From Sagittula salina (GTDB lineage Bacteria > Pseudomonadota > Alphaproteobacteria > Rhodobacterales > Rhodobacteraceae): a stretch of DNA of 64,000 nucleotides. The DNA lies in assembly GCF_017813235.1 (NCBI RefSeq), contig NZ_JAGISH010000005.1, positions 124,001 to 188,000 of the forward strand, read 5' to 3'. The position numbers and the translations under genes were made by a program. The notes under the pieces were generated by a model. It saw only the letters and a program-made list of their open reading frames with translations, did not search any database and was not told where the DNA came from. Of this stretch, positions 27,703 through 35,311 are shown in pieces (position 1 is the stretch's first letter; each line of letters starts with the position of its first letter).

Positions 27703-28266
27703 TTACGCCAGCGTCTTCGCCTGCTCGACCCACTCGGCCTTCACCTTGGCGCCCTCGAAAGTCTCGGGGTCCACCTTGGCGAGGTCGGCAAAGGTCACGA
27801 TGCCGGCTTCGTTCAGCTTCTTGGCGGCGGCGGGGCCGACACCGGTGATCTTCGTCAGGTCATCGCCGGAGGTCGCGGCTGCCGGAGCGGCGGCCTTTGC
27901 CTTCGGAGCAGAGCCCGCGCCCGCTGCGGCCTTGACGCCGGTCTTGTCGGCACCGTCTGCGAGGATCTCGGTGATCCGCAGCAGCGTCAGTTGCTGACGG
28001 TGGCCCTTGGTACGCTGCGAGCTGTGCTTGCGGCGACGCTTCACGAAGTGGATGAGCTTCTCACCCTTGATCTGGTCGATCACTTCGGCCTGAACCGCGG
28101 CACCGGCCACCAGGGGCGCGCCGACAGTGACCGAATCGCCGCCCAGCATGAGAATATCGTTGAACTGGACGGTTTCGCCCGCATCAGCCGCAAGCTTCTC
28201 CACGCGAAGGACATCCCCCGCCTGGACCTTGTATTGCTTGCCGCCGGTCTTCATCACCGCGAACAT
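27703..28266 (-). CDS. rplU: 50S ribosomal protein L21 with C-terminal helix-hairpin-helix extension
   Basis: Residues 1-103 are a standard L21: MFAVMKTGGKQYKVQAGD, HFVKRRRKHSSQRTKGHRQ and LTLLRITEI. The protein then carries an Ala/Lys-rich linker (about 107-130) and a roughly 55-residue domain with TKITGVGPAAAKKLNEAGIV, a helix-hairpin-helix motif. The total is 187 residues against about 103 for ordinary L21. The ATG at 28266 is fixed by the conserved N-terminus; the longer open frame upstream is not used. Confidence 0.96.
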   Translation of the reverse strand: MFAVMKTGGKQYKVQAGDVLRVEKLAADAGETVQFNDILMLGGDSVTVGAPLVAGAAVQAEVIDQIKGEKLIHFVKRRRKHSSQRTKGHRQQLTLLRITEILADGADKTGVKAAAGAGSAPKAKAAAPAAATSGDDLTKITGVGPAAAKKLNEAGIVTFADLAKVDPETFEGAKVKAEWVEQAKTLA

Positions 28267-28525
28267 GCGCGTATCCTTTTCTTTCCCGCGTCCTGTGGCC
28301 CCCGTGTCCGGCCCTGCAAAGGACCCCTCGGGCGTTTGGCGGAACCCCTGTTCCGGCCTCGGACCGCGCGTCCCTTCCGGAACGTCGGTTGCATAAAAAC
28401 GAAAGGAGGGGCCTAAGCCCCGTCCTTGCGTGGGGCGTATATGTCGGCCTGTCCCCGAGTTGTCAAGCCTTTCGCCCCCCGCCACTTGCCGCCAGTCCAG
28501 CGCCCCCGACAGATGCCGTATGGCC

Positions 28526-29416
28526 TCAGAGATCCTGCGTCCGCATCTGTTCCGCCGCCGCGAGCCCCAGCGCATAGCTGATCTCGTCATACATGGCATT
28601 GAACCCGGCAAAGAGGGCCCGGTTCAGCACCCGACCTTCCGGGGTGGCCGAGACATCGATGTATTGCTCCAACTCCTCATCGGAAAGCGGCTCGTAAGCA
28701 AGCATGAGGAACGCGTGCAGCCATTCCTCCGTATCGACGCGGGTCTCTTCCTCCTGCCCCCAGACGTCCGATAGAATGTCGCCCTCGCTCATCTGCAGCG
28801 CGCCGCCGTCCACCAGCCCGCTGTAGAACTTGAAGGAGGCATTGAGCGCGCCGGTCACATTGGCCTCCAGGAGGTCGCCCACCTCGACAAAGCGCGTCAG
28901 TTGCCGCATCCGCGGCGCTTCTGGGTCCGCCACGCGAAAGGCCTCGCGCGCGGCGGCTTCCATGTCGTCATCGATCAGTGCGCGTCGGGCGGAAAGCTCG
29001 AGCTGCACGATCCGCGTGCCCAGATCGGACCCAAAGAACGCGGTCAGCCGGTGCATGTCCGTTTGCCCCAGCACATCGGCGAAATGCCCTCGCATGACGA
29101 TACGCATCTTCTCGGGGTCGTAGATTTCCTTCAAGATCGCACCCCAACGGTCGTTGTGGCCCCCGGGGAACATGTCGTTGGCGAGGTCGGCGCCATAGGA
29201 CAGGCCTTCCTGATGCATGATCTCCAGGATCTCGTCGATCTGCAGCGCCTCCATCATGTCATCCACCGCCTCGGCCCGTGCTGGCGTGGCCGGGGCCAAC
29301 GCTAGCAGCAGCAGGCCGAAGCCCAGCACCATCGGAGGCAGCGCCCGGCAAGCTGCCCGCATCAGGGACGACGGCAGGGTAAACAGGGATACCGGTGCTC
29401 CGGTCTGAGTGGTCAT
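28526..29416 (-). CDS. DUF2059 domain protein, exported
   Basis: The 296-residue protein has a long N-terminal region with a hydrophobic signal (about residues 29-48, ending PARAEA). The mature part contains a DUF2059-like helical domain: LEIMHQEGLSYGADLANDMF, a repeat-like second half and LSDEELEQYIDVSATPEGRVL near the C-terminus. Function is unknown. A later start, for instance Met19 or Met29, would give a more ordinary signal peptide. It lies upstream of rplU on the same strand. Confidence 0.75.
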   Translation of the reverse strand: MTTQTGAPVSLFTLPSSLMRAACRALPPMVLGFGLLLLALAPATPARAEAVDDMMEALQIDEILEIMHQEGLSYGADLANDMFPGGHNDRWGAILKEIYDPEKMRIVMRGHFADVLGQTDMHRLTAFFGSDLGTRIVQLELSARRALIDDDMEAAAREAFRVADPEAPRMRQLTRFVEVGDLLEANVTGALNASFKFYSGLVDGGALQMSEGDILSDVWGQEEETRVDTEEWLHAFLMLAYEPLSDEELEQYIDVSATPEGRVLNRALFAGFNAMYDEISYALGLAAAEQMRTQDL

Positions 29417-29572
29417 GGCAGGCCTCGCATGCGTTTCAGTCCCCCAGACGTAGCCTGCAGCGGGAGGCCCAACAACCGGATTGCAGCTGAGATTTTCGGT
29501 AACGGCGATTTTCCGACTTTTCCCTGTTGCACCCGCGCATCCGATTGTCTAAACGCCCCCTACCCAGACCGC

Positions 29573-29662
29573 GGAGAGGTGCCGGAGTGGTCGAACGGGG
29601 CGGTCTCGAAAACCGTTGAGCCTTCACGGGTTCCCAGGGTTCGAATCCCTGTCTCTCCGCCA
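29573..29662 (+). tRNA. tRNA-Ser (anticodon CGA)
   Basis: The gene has a 7-base acceptor stem (GGAGAGG with TCTCTCC, one G-U pair) and the long variable arm typical of class II tRNA-Ser. The anticodon loop is CTCGAAA (anticodon CGA), the T arm contains GGTTCGAATCC, the discriminator base is G and CCA is encoded. Its 3' end directly borders the accessory patch that begins about 29.7 kb, so it is a candidate integration site. I did not find a copy of the tRNA 3' end at the far side. Confidence 0.96.
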
Positions 29663-30195
29663 CTATCCCCCTGATATTGCTGAACAATGCAAAATTAGCC
29701 GGGCGTAGTGCGCTTGAACTGCACCCCTCGTTTCGCTCCTAAAAAGTGTCATACTGTGACCCTTGTTGCGTTCCGACAGGGCCGACTATGCCCCCTTGGA
29801 TGCGATCTGTGCCGCCTTTTGGGTTCATTGGGCGAGCGTGCTGGCAGCAAGCAACGAAGGGACATCCGAGAGCTCAGTCCACCCTGAGAGGGATCCTGGG
29901 GGATCATAGCCGCACGATGTCGTCCAAGCTTGGCTCCTTAGCCGGTGGCCTATGAGGTAAGCCAAGTCCAGCATTGGCCACACGAATTCGGATACTCCGA
30001 AGGGCTACCCCTGATGACCTCGACCGCTGCACCGCTTCACAGCGGCGAATGCTTTCGGCCCATACCGGCCAATGACCGGGCCCACCTCCGCTGCGATGCA
30101 GCCCGTCATTCCGGACTTTCGCTGCGACCGCAAGTTGGTGGACGTGACACCGAAGGAGTGACAAGTTCATCCCGGACATTTCGGGAGGGTTACAT
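29663..30195. other. Intergenic stretch after tRNA-Ser
   Basis: About 530 bases with no convincing gene. The composition is less GC-rich than the core. One copy of a degenerate repeat lies at 30098-30126. A GGGAGGG ribosome site at 30183-30189 belongs to the next gene. Confidence 0.6.
30098..30126 (+). repeat. Degenerate direct repeat, copy A
   Basis: GCAGCCCGTCATTCCGGACT followed by TTCGCTGCG matches the stretch at 31162-31190 at 24 of 29 positions. The two copies bracket the two-gene module 30196-30905. Confidence 0.6.
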
Positions 30196-30423
30196 TTGCA
30201 TACTACTGTCACGACGTTCGATCACGAGGGGCGCTCGTTTGAAATCAAGATGGACAGCGACGGGGAAGGCTGGCATCTCAAGGTCTTTGTCGACGGGGAG
30301 CCGACAAAGGTGGACGGGGGCGTGAGCCACGAAGTCCAGCAAGACGCTGCACTTTATGAAATAGGTGATCCGCGCAGGATCATTGCGGATGCCCTGGAAG
30401 GTTTCATCAAGGGGAAGGATTAG
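30196..30423 (+). CDS. Small acidic protein, unrecognised
   Basis: The 75-residue protein (beginning MHTTVTTFDHEGRSFEIKMD) is acidic and probably beta-rich. I recognise no family. The start is TTG at 30196, six bases after GGGAGGG. Its last four bases overlap the 3' end of the convergent gene at 30420. Position in the tRNA-linked patch suggests accessory DNA. Size and charge would fit an inhibitor or antitoxin-like partner, but that is speculation. Confidence 0.6.
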   Translation: MHTTVTTFDHEGRSFEIKMDSDGEGWHLKVFVDGEPTKVDGGVSHEVQQDAALYEIGDPRRIIADALEGFIKGKD

Positions 30424-30905
30424 GGCATTGCCGCCGCGACCTCGGCAGTCGCGTCGCGGACCCCGGGGGCGGACCACACGTCCTCCCGCAGGATGAATTT
30501 ATGGCTGTTAGTATGGGCGACGTAGGTTGACCGCGCCTCCACCACGTCGCGCGGGATCAGCGCCGCCCTGAACACGCAAAAGTCATCATCGAAGATAACG
30601 CCTGCCAGCACGTCGAAATGTCCGCCTGCGAGGTCGCGGATTGCCGATAGTTGGCGCGAAGGGTTGCGCCGATGAACCCGCCGCCCTTTGATCTGAAAGC
30701 GGGTTCCGTCCGGGCCGGTCGCGTCAAATCCTCGCTCTGAGTTTGGAGCCTGCGTCCAGCCAAAGGCCGCACAGAATAGGTATTCGGCAAGGTCGCCGGT
30801 GGGGTTGTTGGCCGTCCGCAAGACACCCCGCGAACGCAGATCTTCGCCTATCTGAGCATGAAGCGCGAGGAGTTCGGCAGCGGTCAGTTGTGTCAGGTCA
30901 GCCAT
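30420..30905 (-). CDS. DUF6998-like protein with possible PD-(D/E)XK nuclease-type core
   Basis: The 161-residue protein has an N-terminal helix (LTAAELLALHAQIGEDLRSR). The conserved core follows: NNPTGDLAEYLFCAAFGW, GFDATGPDGTRFQIKGRRVH and RQLSAIRDLAGGHFDVLAGV, ending in FILREDVWSAPGVRD. The order Glu (LAEYL), Asp (GFDAT), QxK (FQIKGRR) resembles a restriction-endonuclease-like active site with Gln replacing the second acid. I recall the family as DUF6998. The ATG at 30905 follows GGGGAGA. Activity is unproven. Confidence 0.7.
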   Translation of the reverse strand: MADLTQLTAAELLALHAQIGEDLRSRGVLRTANNPTGDLAEYLFCAAFGWTQAPNSERGFDATGPDGTRFQIKGRRVHRRNPSRQLSAIRDLAGGHFDVLAGVIFDDDFCVFRAALIPRDVVEARSTYVAHTNSHKFILREDVWSAPGVRDATAEVAAAMP

Positions 30906-31319
30906 AAAGTATCTCCCCAAGCAGTGTGTCTTTCATTCGGCAACGTTATCTCAATGATGCCTCCCGCCGCCATCGACACTTCGTCCATGCTGTTTATAGT
31001 CCTTGTCACCTCTTTGTCCCTTTGACAGGACCTCCCGATTGGCGAAGGTCTTTGGACAGCAAGAGTTGTGTTGCGCCCCTGAATGTGGTTATGCGGGGGC
31101 CAAGCGGTGGAGCACACACGGCCCCTTGCAGCCGCTCAACATCCTCCCACCACGCTTCGCAGCAGCCCGTCATTTCGGACATTCACTACATATGTGGCGA
31201 AGCCCTCACTCGGGCGCATCTTCGGCATTGAACTGGCAAACCCACATGCTTCATATTGTGGTGGGTCTGACCAATACCACCACAGGCTGACGCTGCCTGC
31301 GCACGCAGCCTCGAAGTTC
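30906..31319. other. Intergenic stretch in the accessory patch
   Basis: About 410 bases hold no convincing gene. They contain the second copy of the degenerate repeat (31162-31190). Short open frames are present but show no protein-like conservation that I can recognise. Confidence 0.5.
31162..31190 (+). repeat. Degenerate direct repeat, copy B
   Basis: GCAGCCCGTCATTTCGGACA followed by TTCACTACA; see the copy at 30098-30126. The sequence just upstream of both copies is also similar (CCTCC...GC...GCAGCCCGTCATT). Confidence 0.6.
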
Positions 31320-31650
31320 GGTGCCACGAAATAGACGCATCAGGGGATTTCCCCGGCACAACCTGGGCGGTGTTCAAAGCGTGGAGAACTGACGTTGACG
31401 CGGAAGAGGAAGTTCCGGATTTTTCCGCCCACGACGATGAAGCCACCAAGACAGAAACCACAAAGGGGGTTCGCGGCGATGAGGGAGGGCGCTACCTTGT
31501 AACTGGCGAGATGTGGCGCGGCGAGTGGATAGAGGCCGCCGAAAAGTCTTGGCGGATCGGCTATGGAGAGCCCGATGCGGCTATCATGGTCCAACTCGAC
31601 GGTGGTGGAGGAAGAGTTGATCTGAAGACACTCAATCATGAGGAAGTGGG
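31320..31650 (+). pseudogene. Truncated coding fragment, unrecognised
   Basis: The plus-strand frame reads like protein: FPGTTWAVFKAWRTDVDAEE, then WRGEWIEAAEKSWRIGYGEP and MVQLDGGGGRVDLKTLN. It has no start and loses its protein-like character about 31650. That is the same place where the recombinase on the opposite strand stops being recognisable, so a rearrangement breakpoint probably lies there. The family is unknown. Confidence 0.35.
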
Positions 31651-32209
31651 GAAATACCCCCATTCGCTCCAACTCCTCAGCGATCCGCCTCAAGGACATC
31701 CCGGAATCCCTCAAGGGCAAGATCACCCCGGCAACCCTCTCCGCCCTTGTGTCTGCTTTCACCTTGACCGCCTCATTCCTCTTCATGGTCGCATCCCTCA
31801 TCCCGCCGAGCTTGGCACCCCGCACCTTCGCCTCAGCCAGCCCCGCCTTGGTTCGCTTCGAGATAAAGTCACGCTCCTGCTCGGCCAGCGCCGCGTAGAT
31901 GTGGAGTTGGAACTTGTCCGCGTAGGGCATCTGGGCCACCCGCAGGTTCAACTTGGGATCTTCCATCAAGGCTGCGATGAAGGAGACACGGCGGGACAGG
32001 CGGTCCAGCTTCGCCACCAGAAGTTCGGACCCGGTCTCCTTGGCCTTGGCGATGGCGTTAGCAAGTTCGGGCCTGTCGTCATCCTTGCCCGACAGCACGT
32101 CCACAAATGTAGCGACAACCTCGCACGGTTCATCCGCGAAGTTCGCAAGGAAGATGCTGATGTCCCGTTCCTGTGCGTCTAGCCCAAACCCACTGCGGCC
32201 TTGCGCCTC
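31650..32209 (-). pseudogene. Serine recombinase (resolvase/invertase family), N-terminally truncated
   Basis: The frame encodes the body of a serine recombinase: QGRSGFGLDAQERDISIFLA, VLSGKDDDRPELANAIAKAK, ELLVAKLDRLSRRVSFIAAL, LHIYAALAEQERDFISKRTK and a C-terminal helix-turn-helix (GMSLRRIAEELERMG). The first about 12-15 residues, including the nucleophilic Ser of the usual YxRVST motif, are missing because the frame joins an IS3 transposase fragment at about 32210. The C-terminus ends abruptly near 31655 and runs into unrelated sequence. It should be inactive for strand exchange. Confidence 0.85.
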
Positions 32210-32589
32210 CACGTCGAACTGCCGATCCAAGGTATGGTCGACCACGACTGAGGGTTTGCCGCCATATTTCCCAGGGCGGCGCTTGTAGCCGATCTGTGCC
32301 GCGATCCCGGCCAACTTGGTCAGGCGCGCAACGCGGTTCAGACAGATGTTTTCACCCTGCTCGAGAAGATTGTCGTGAAGCTTGCGGTGCCCATAGACCT
32401 TGCCGCTTTCGACCCAGGCCTCCTTCAGCAGTTTGGTCTGGCGGGCGTCTTCCTGGGCGCGCTCGCTCAATGGCGCCTTTACCCACGCATAGAAGCCGCT
32501 CGGCTGGTTGCGCAGACACCGCCCCGCTCGGTGATCTGCACGACCGCGTCCCGCTTGAATCCATCGCTGAACTTGCTGCTGCTCATCAT
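32210..32589 (-). mobile_element. Internally deleted IS3-family transposase remnant
   Basis: From the ATG at 32589 (AAGGAGG site) the frame encodes an IS3-type OrfA start, MMSSSKFSDGFKRDAVVQIT. Within about 55 bases the frame that continues downstream is OrfB-like: NQPSGFYAWVKAPLSERAQE, VYGHRKLHDNLLEQGENICL and IGYKRRPGKYGGKPSV. The rest of OrfA, the frameshift region and the DDE catalytic domain are gone. At about 32210 the OrfB frame is fused in frame to the recombinase body. I could not identify terminal inverted repeats. Confidence 0.82.
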
Positions 32590-32689
32590 GGCCTCCTTGC
32601 ATCAAAATTAGCGAAGAAGGCGTCCACGATACACGGGGCTATTCATTCGACCGTCACCGCATTTTCAGGACCTGAGCGACGAAGTTGCG

Positions 32690-32725
32690 CGCCTCACCCC
32701 TTGTATCGCGCCGAGGGGTGAGGCG
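32690..32725. terminator. 12-base perfect inverted repeat after the panE-like gene
   Basis: CGCCTCACCCCT (32690-32701) pairs with AGGGGTGAGGCG (32714-32725) around a 12-base loop. It lies 17 bases beyond the stop of the minus-strand gene at 32742. There is no T run in either direction, so it may be a Rho-dependent or processing hairpin. Confidence 0.55.
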
Positions 32726-32741
32726 TGGTGTTGGCCCGCCG

Positions 32742-33722
32742 TCAAACACCGTAAAGCCCCGCGACCCTGCCCCGGAGCGCCACCAGGGCGAGCACCGTGT
32801 CGATGGTCGGCGTCGGCGTGTTGGTGACACGGCCGAGTTCCTGCACAGAACCAACGAGGGCGTCGATCTCCATGGGGCGCCCCTGGTCGAGGTCCTGGAG
32901 CATCGAGGTCCGGTGCGCGCCCACATCCGCACCGCCCTGGATGCGGCGATCGACGTCGATGGGGAACTTCACGCCGAGCTTCTCGGCGATCTCCTGCGCT
33001 TCGAGCATCATGTTGCGCGCCACTTCGCGGGTTCCCGGGTCGGTGCAGAGCACGTCGAGCGTGGCGTGCGTCAGGGCGGAGATCGGGTTGAACGAGAGGT
33101 TGCCCCAGAGCTTCACCCAGATCTCGTCACGGATCTTCGGGCGCACGGGCGCCTTCAGCCCCGCGGCAGCCAGCGCCTTCGACAGGGCCATGGCGCGCTC
33201 GGACTTGGAACCGTCAGGTTCGCCAAGCGAAAAGCGGTTGCCCTCGATGTGCTTGACCACGCCCGGTTCGATCACCTCCGCCGCCGGGTAGACGACGCAG
33301 CCGAGCACCCGGTCCGGACCGAAGCCGTCCCACTGGGCATTCCCGGGATCGACACTTTCCAGCCGCGTGCCTTCGAGCGGGCCGCCGATCTTGTGGAAAT
33401 ACCACCACGGAACGCCGTTGACGCCGGAGACGATGGTGGTGTGCTCACCGATCAGCGGCTGCATCTTCGATACCACGGGCGGCACGGAATGCGCCTTCAG
33501 CGTCACGATGACATAGTCCTGCGGCCCGAGATCGGCCGCGTTGTCGGAGGCCGTGACCTGTACGGTCGTCTCACCGCTTTCCTCGATCAGGCGCAGGCCG
33601 TTCTCGCGCATCGCCTTCAGGTGCGGGCCGCGGGCGACAAGGCTGACATCCGCGCCGGCCTGCGCCAGTTTCGCGCCCATGTAGCCGCCGATCGCGCCAG
33701 CGCCGAAGATACAGATTTTCAT
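32742..33722 (-). CDS. Ketopantoate reductase family protein (PanE-like 2-oxoacid reductase)
   Basis: The 326-residue NADPH-dependent reductase has the Rossmann motif MKICIFGAGAIGGYMGAKLA, the catalytic Lys/Asn segment EIWVKLWGNLSFNPISALT and the conserved MEIDALVGSVQELG. PanE makes pantoate for coenzyme A. Here the gene follows an acyl-CoA synthetase by 10 bases and a tctCBA transporter, so a catabolic 2-oxo/2-hydroxy acid is an equally likely substrate. The ATG at 33722 fixes the dinucleotide motif at the N-terminus. Confidence 0.85.
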   Translation of the reverse strand: MKICIFGAGAIGGYMGAKLAQAGADVSLVARGPHLKAMRENGLRLIEESGETTVQVTASDNAADLGPQDYVIVTLKAHSVPPVVSKMQPLIGEHTTIVSGVNGVPWWYFHKIGGPLEGTRLESVDPGNAQWDGFGPDRVLGCVVYPAAEVIEPGVVKHIEGNRFSLGEPDGSKSERAMALSKALAAAGLKAPVRPKIRDEIWVKLWGNLSFNPISALTHATLDVLCTDPGTREVARNMMLEAQEIAEKLGVKFPIDVDRRIQGGADVGAHRTSMLQDLDQGRPMEIDALVGSVQELGRVTNTPTPTIDTVLALVALRGRVAGLYGV

Positions 33723-33732
33723 GGCGCTTTCC

Positions 33733-35244
33733 TTAACCCAAGCCCAGTTTCTCGGCGAGCCCGATACGCTGGAGCTTTCCTGTCGCGCCTTTCGGGATCT
33801 CGTCAAGGATCAGGATCTTGCGCGGCACCTTGAAGGCGGCCAGCCTTTCGCCGGCGAAATCGCGGATCTCGCGATCGGTCGCGCTCTCGCCCTCTTTCAG
33901 GACAACGGCGGCGGCAACCTCTTCGCCCAGCTTGGGGTGCGGAACGGCGAAGGTCACACATTGCGCGATGGCCGGATGATCGGACAGGATCCCGTCCACC
34001 TCAAGCGGGCTGATCTTTTCGCCGCCGCGGTTGATGATCTCCTTCAGCCGCCCCGTGAGCGACAGGTAACCGTCTTCGTCGAAAGTGCCCTGGTCACCGG
34101 TGCGGAACCAGCGCTTGCCCTCGGCCTCGAAGAAGTTCTTCTCGTTGGCCTCCGGGTTGCCCTCGTAACCGGGGGTGACGTTCGGGCCGGAGATGGCAAC
34201 CTCGCCGATGCCGTCCACCAGACGGTTCTCGATCTCATGCGCAATGCGCACCTCGGGACCGGCGGGAAGGCCCACGGCGCCGGGTTTCTGCCGTCCGGGT
34301 TCGATCGGGTTGCAGCACATCTGGTGGGCGGCCTCGGTCATGCCGTAAGCCTCAACCACGGGCGCACCGAAGGTTTCCGCCAGCTGGGTCATCACCGGCC
34401 CGGGCAAAGACGAGGAGGAAGAGCGCAGGAAGCGAAGCCGCGCGTTCTTGATGATCTCGGGATTGCGGCCGGCGCGCGCGAGGATGGCCTGATGCATGGT
34501 CGGGACGGCAGTGTACCAGGTCGGGTCGATCTCTTCGAGCCAGCCGAAGAACTTGAGCGCGTCAAAGCCCGGGGCGCAGCTGATCGAGGCGCCCGCGGCC
34601 AGCGACGCGCTGACCGCCGCGACAAGACCGTGAATATGGAACAGCGGCATCACATTCAGGCAGCGGTCCTCTGCCGTCAGCGCCAGAGAGGCGCGGATGT
34701 TCTCGGCCGATGCGGCGACGTTCGACTGCAGCAACGGCACGATCTTGGGCCGCGACGTCGTGCCGGAGGTGTGCAGGATCAGGGCTATATCGTCGGCGGT
34801 CGGGTCCGCGTCGGGGGCCGGATCCGAGCCTTCGGTCGCCAGCGTGAAGGTCCCGGCGGGCTCTGTGGCCGTGAGTTCGATCACGATCAGGCCGAAACGC
34901 TCGGCCGCGGCGCGGGCCGGACCGTCATAGCCAGCCTCGACGATGATGGCGCGGGCCTTGAGGTCGTCGAGGTAGAAGGAGAATTCGTCCTCCTTGTAGG
35001 CAGGGTTGAGCGGCGCGGTCGTCGCAGACTGCGCGACGGTGACAAAGGCTGCGGCCATTTCCGGCCCGTTCGGCAGGACGATCGCAACACGGTCCGTCGC
35101 GCCCACACCCGCGCCGCGTAATGTCTTCCGGACGTATTTGGACAGCTCCTTGAGGTCGCCGTAGGTCATCCAGTCACGTCCCGGCGCGCCGATGGCGTTG
35201 GATGTGTCCGGGTGCTGCTGGATCAGCTCTGCAAGTGTCTGCAT
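33733..35244 (-). CDS. AMP-forming acyl-CoA synthetase
   Basis: The 503-residue ANL-superfamily ligase activates a carboxylic acid with ATP and CoA. The P-loop-like motif is LILHTSGTTSRPKIVPL, followed by VEAYGMTEAAHQM, the hinge SLTGRLKEIINRGGEKISP and the C-terminal catalytic Lys in PKGATGKLQR. The HTSGTTSRPK form and length resemble the oxalyl-CoA synthetase/AAE3-like branch, but I cannot fix the substrate. It probably acts on the acid imported by the neighbouring tct transporter. Confidence 0.87.
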   Translation of the reverse strand: MQTLAELIQQHPDTSNAIGAPGRDWMTYGDLKELSKYVRKTLRGAGVGATDRVAIVLPNGPEMAAAFVTVAQSATTAPLNPAYKEDEFSFYLDDLKARAIIVEAGYDGPARAAAERFGLIVIELTATEPAGTFTLATEGSDPAPDADPTADDIALILHTSGTTSRPKIVPLLQSNVAASAENIRASLALTAEDRCLNVMPLFHIHGLVAAVSASLAAGASISCAPGFDALKFFGWLEEIDPTWYTAVPTMHQAILARAGRNPEIIKNARLRFLRSSSSSLPGPVMTQLAETFGAPVVEAYGMTEAAHQMCCNPIEPGRQKPGAVGLPAGPEVRIAHEIENRLVDGIGEVAISGPNVTPGYEGNPEANEKNFFEAEGKRWFRTGDQGTFDEDGYLSLTGRLKEIINRGGEKISPLEVDGILSDHPAIAQCVTFAVPHPKLGEEVAAAVVLKEGESATDREIRDFAGERLAAFKVPRKILILDEIPKGATGKLQRIGLAEKLGLG

Positions 35245-35311
35245 TGATAGTCTCTCATCTTGTCGGTTTTTCGTGGGAGGCGTCCCTGCCTCTTGATTAG
35301 TAGAACGCCCT

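Noticed and set aside
31370..32182. A full 270-codon plus-strand gene opposite the recombinase
   Set aside because: Only the first roughly 95 codons look like protein; the rest is antisense to a recognisable recombinase, so I list only a fragment.
29636..32750. attL/attR pair of an intact integrative element at the tRNA-Ser
   Set aside because: I found no second copy of the tRNA 3' end by eye and no intact integrase; a computed repeat search would be decisive.
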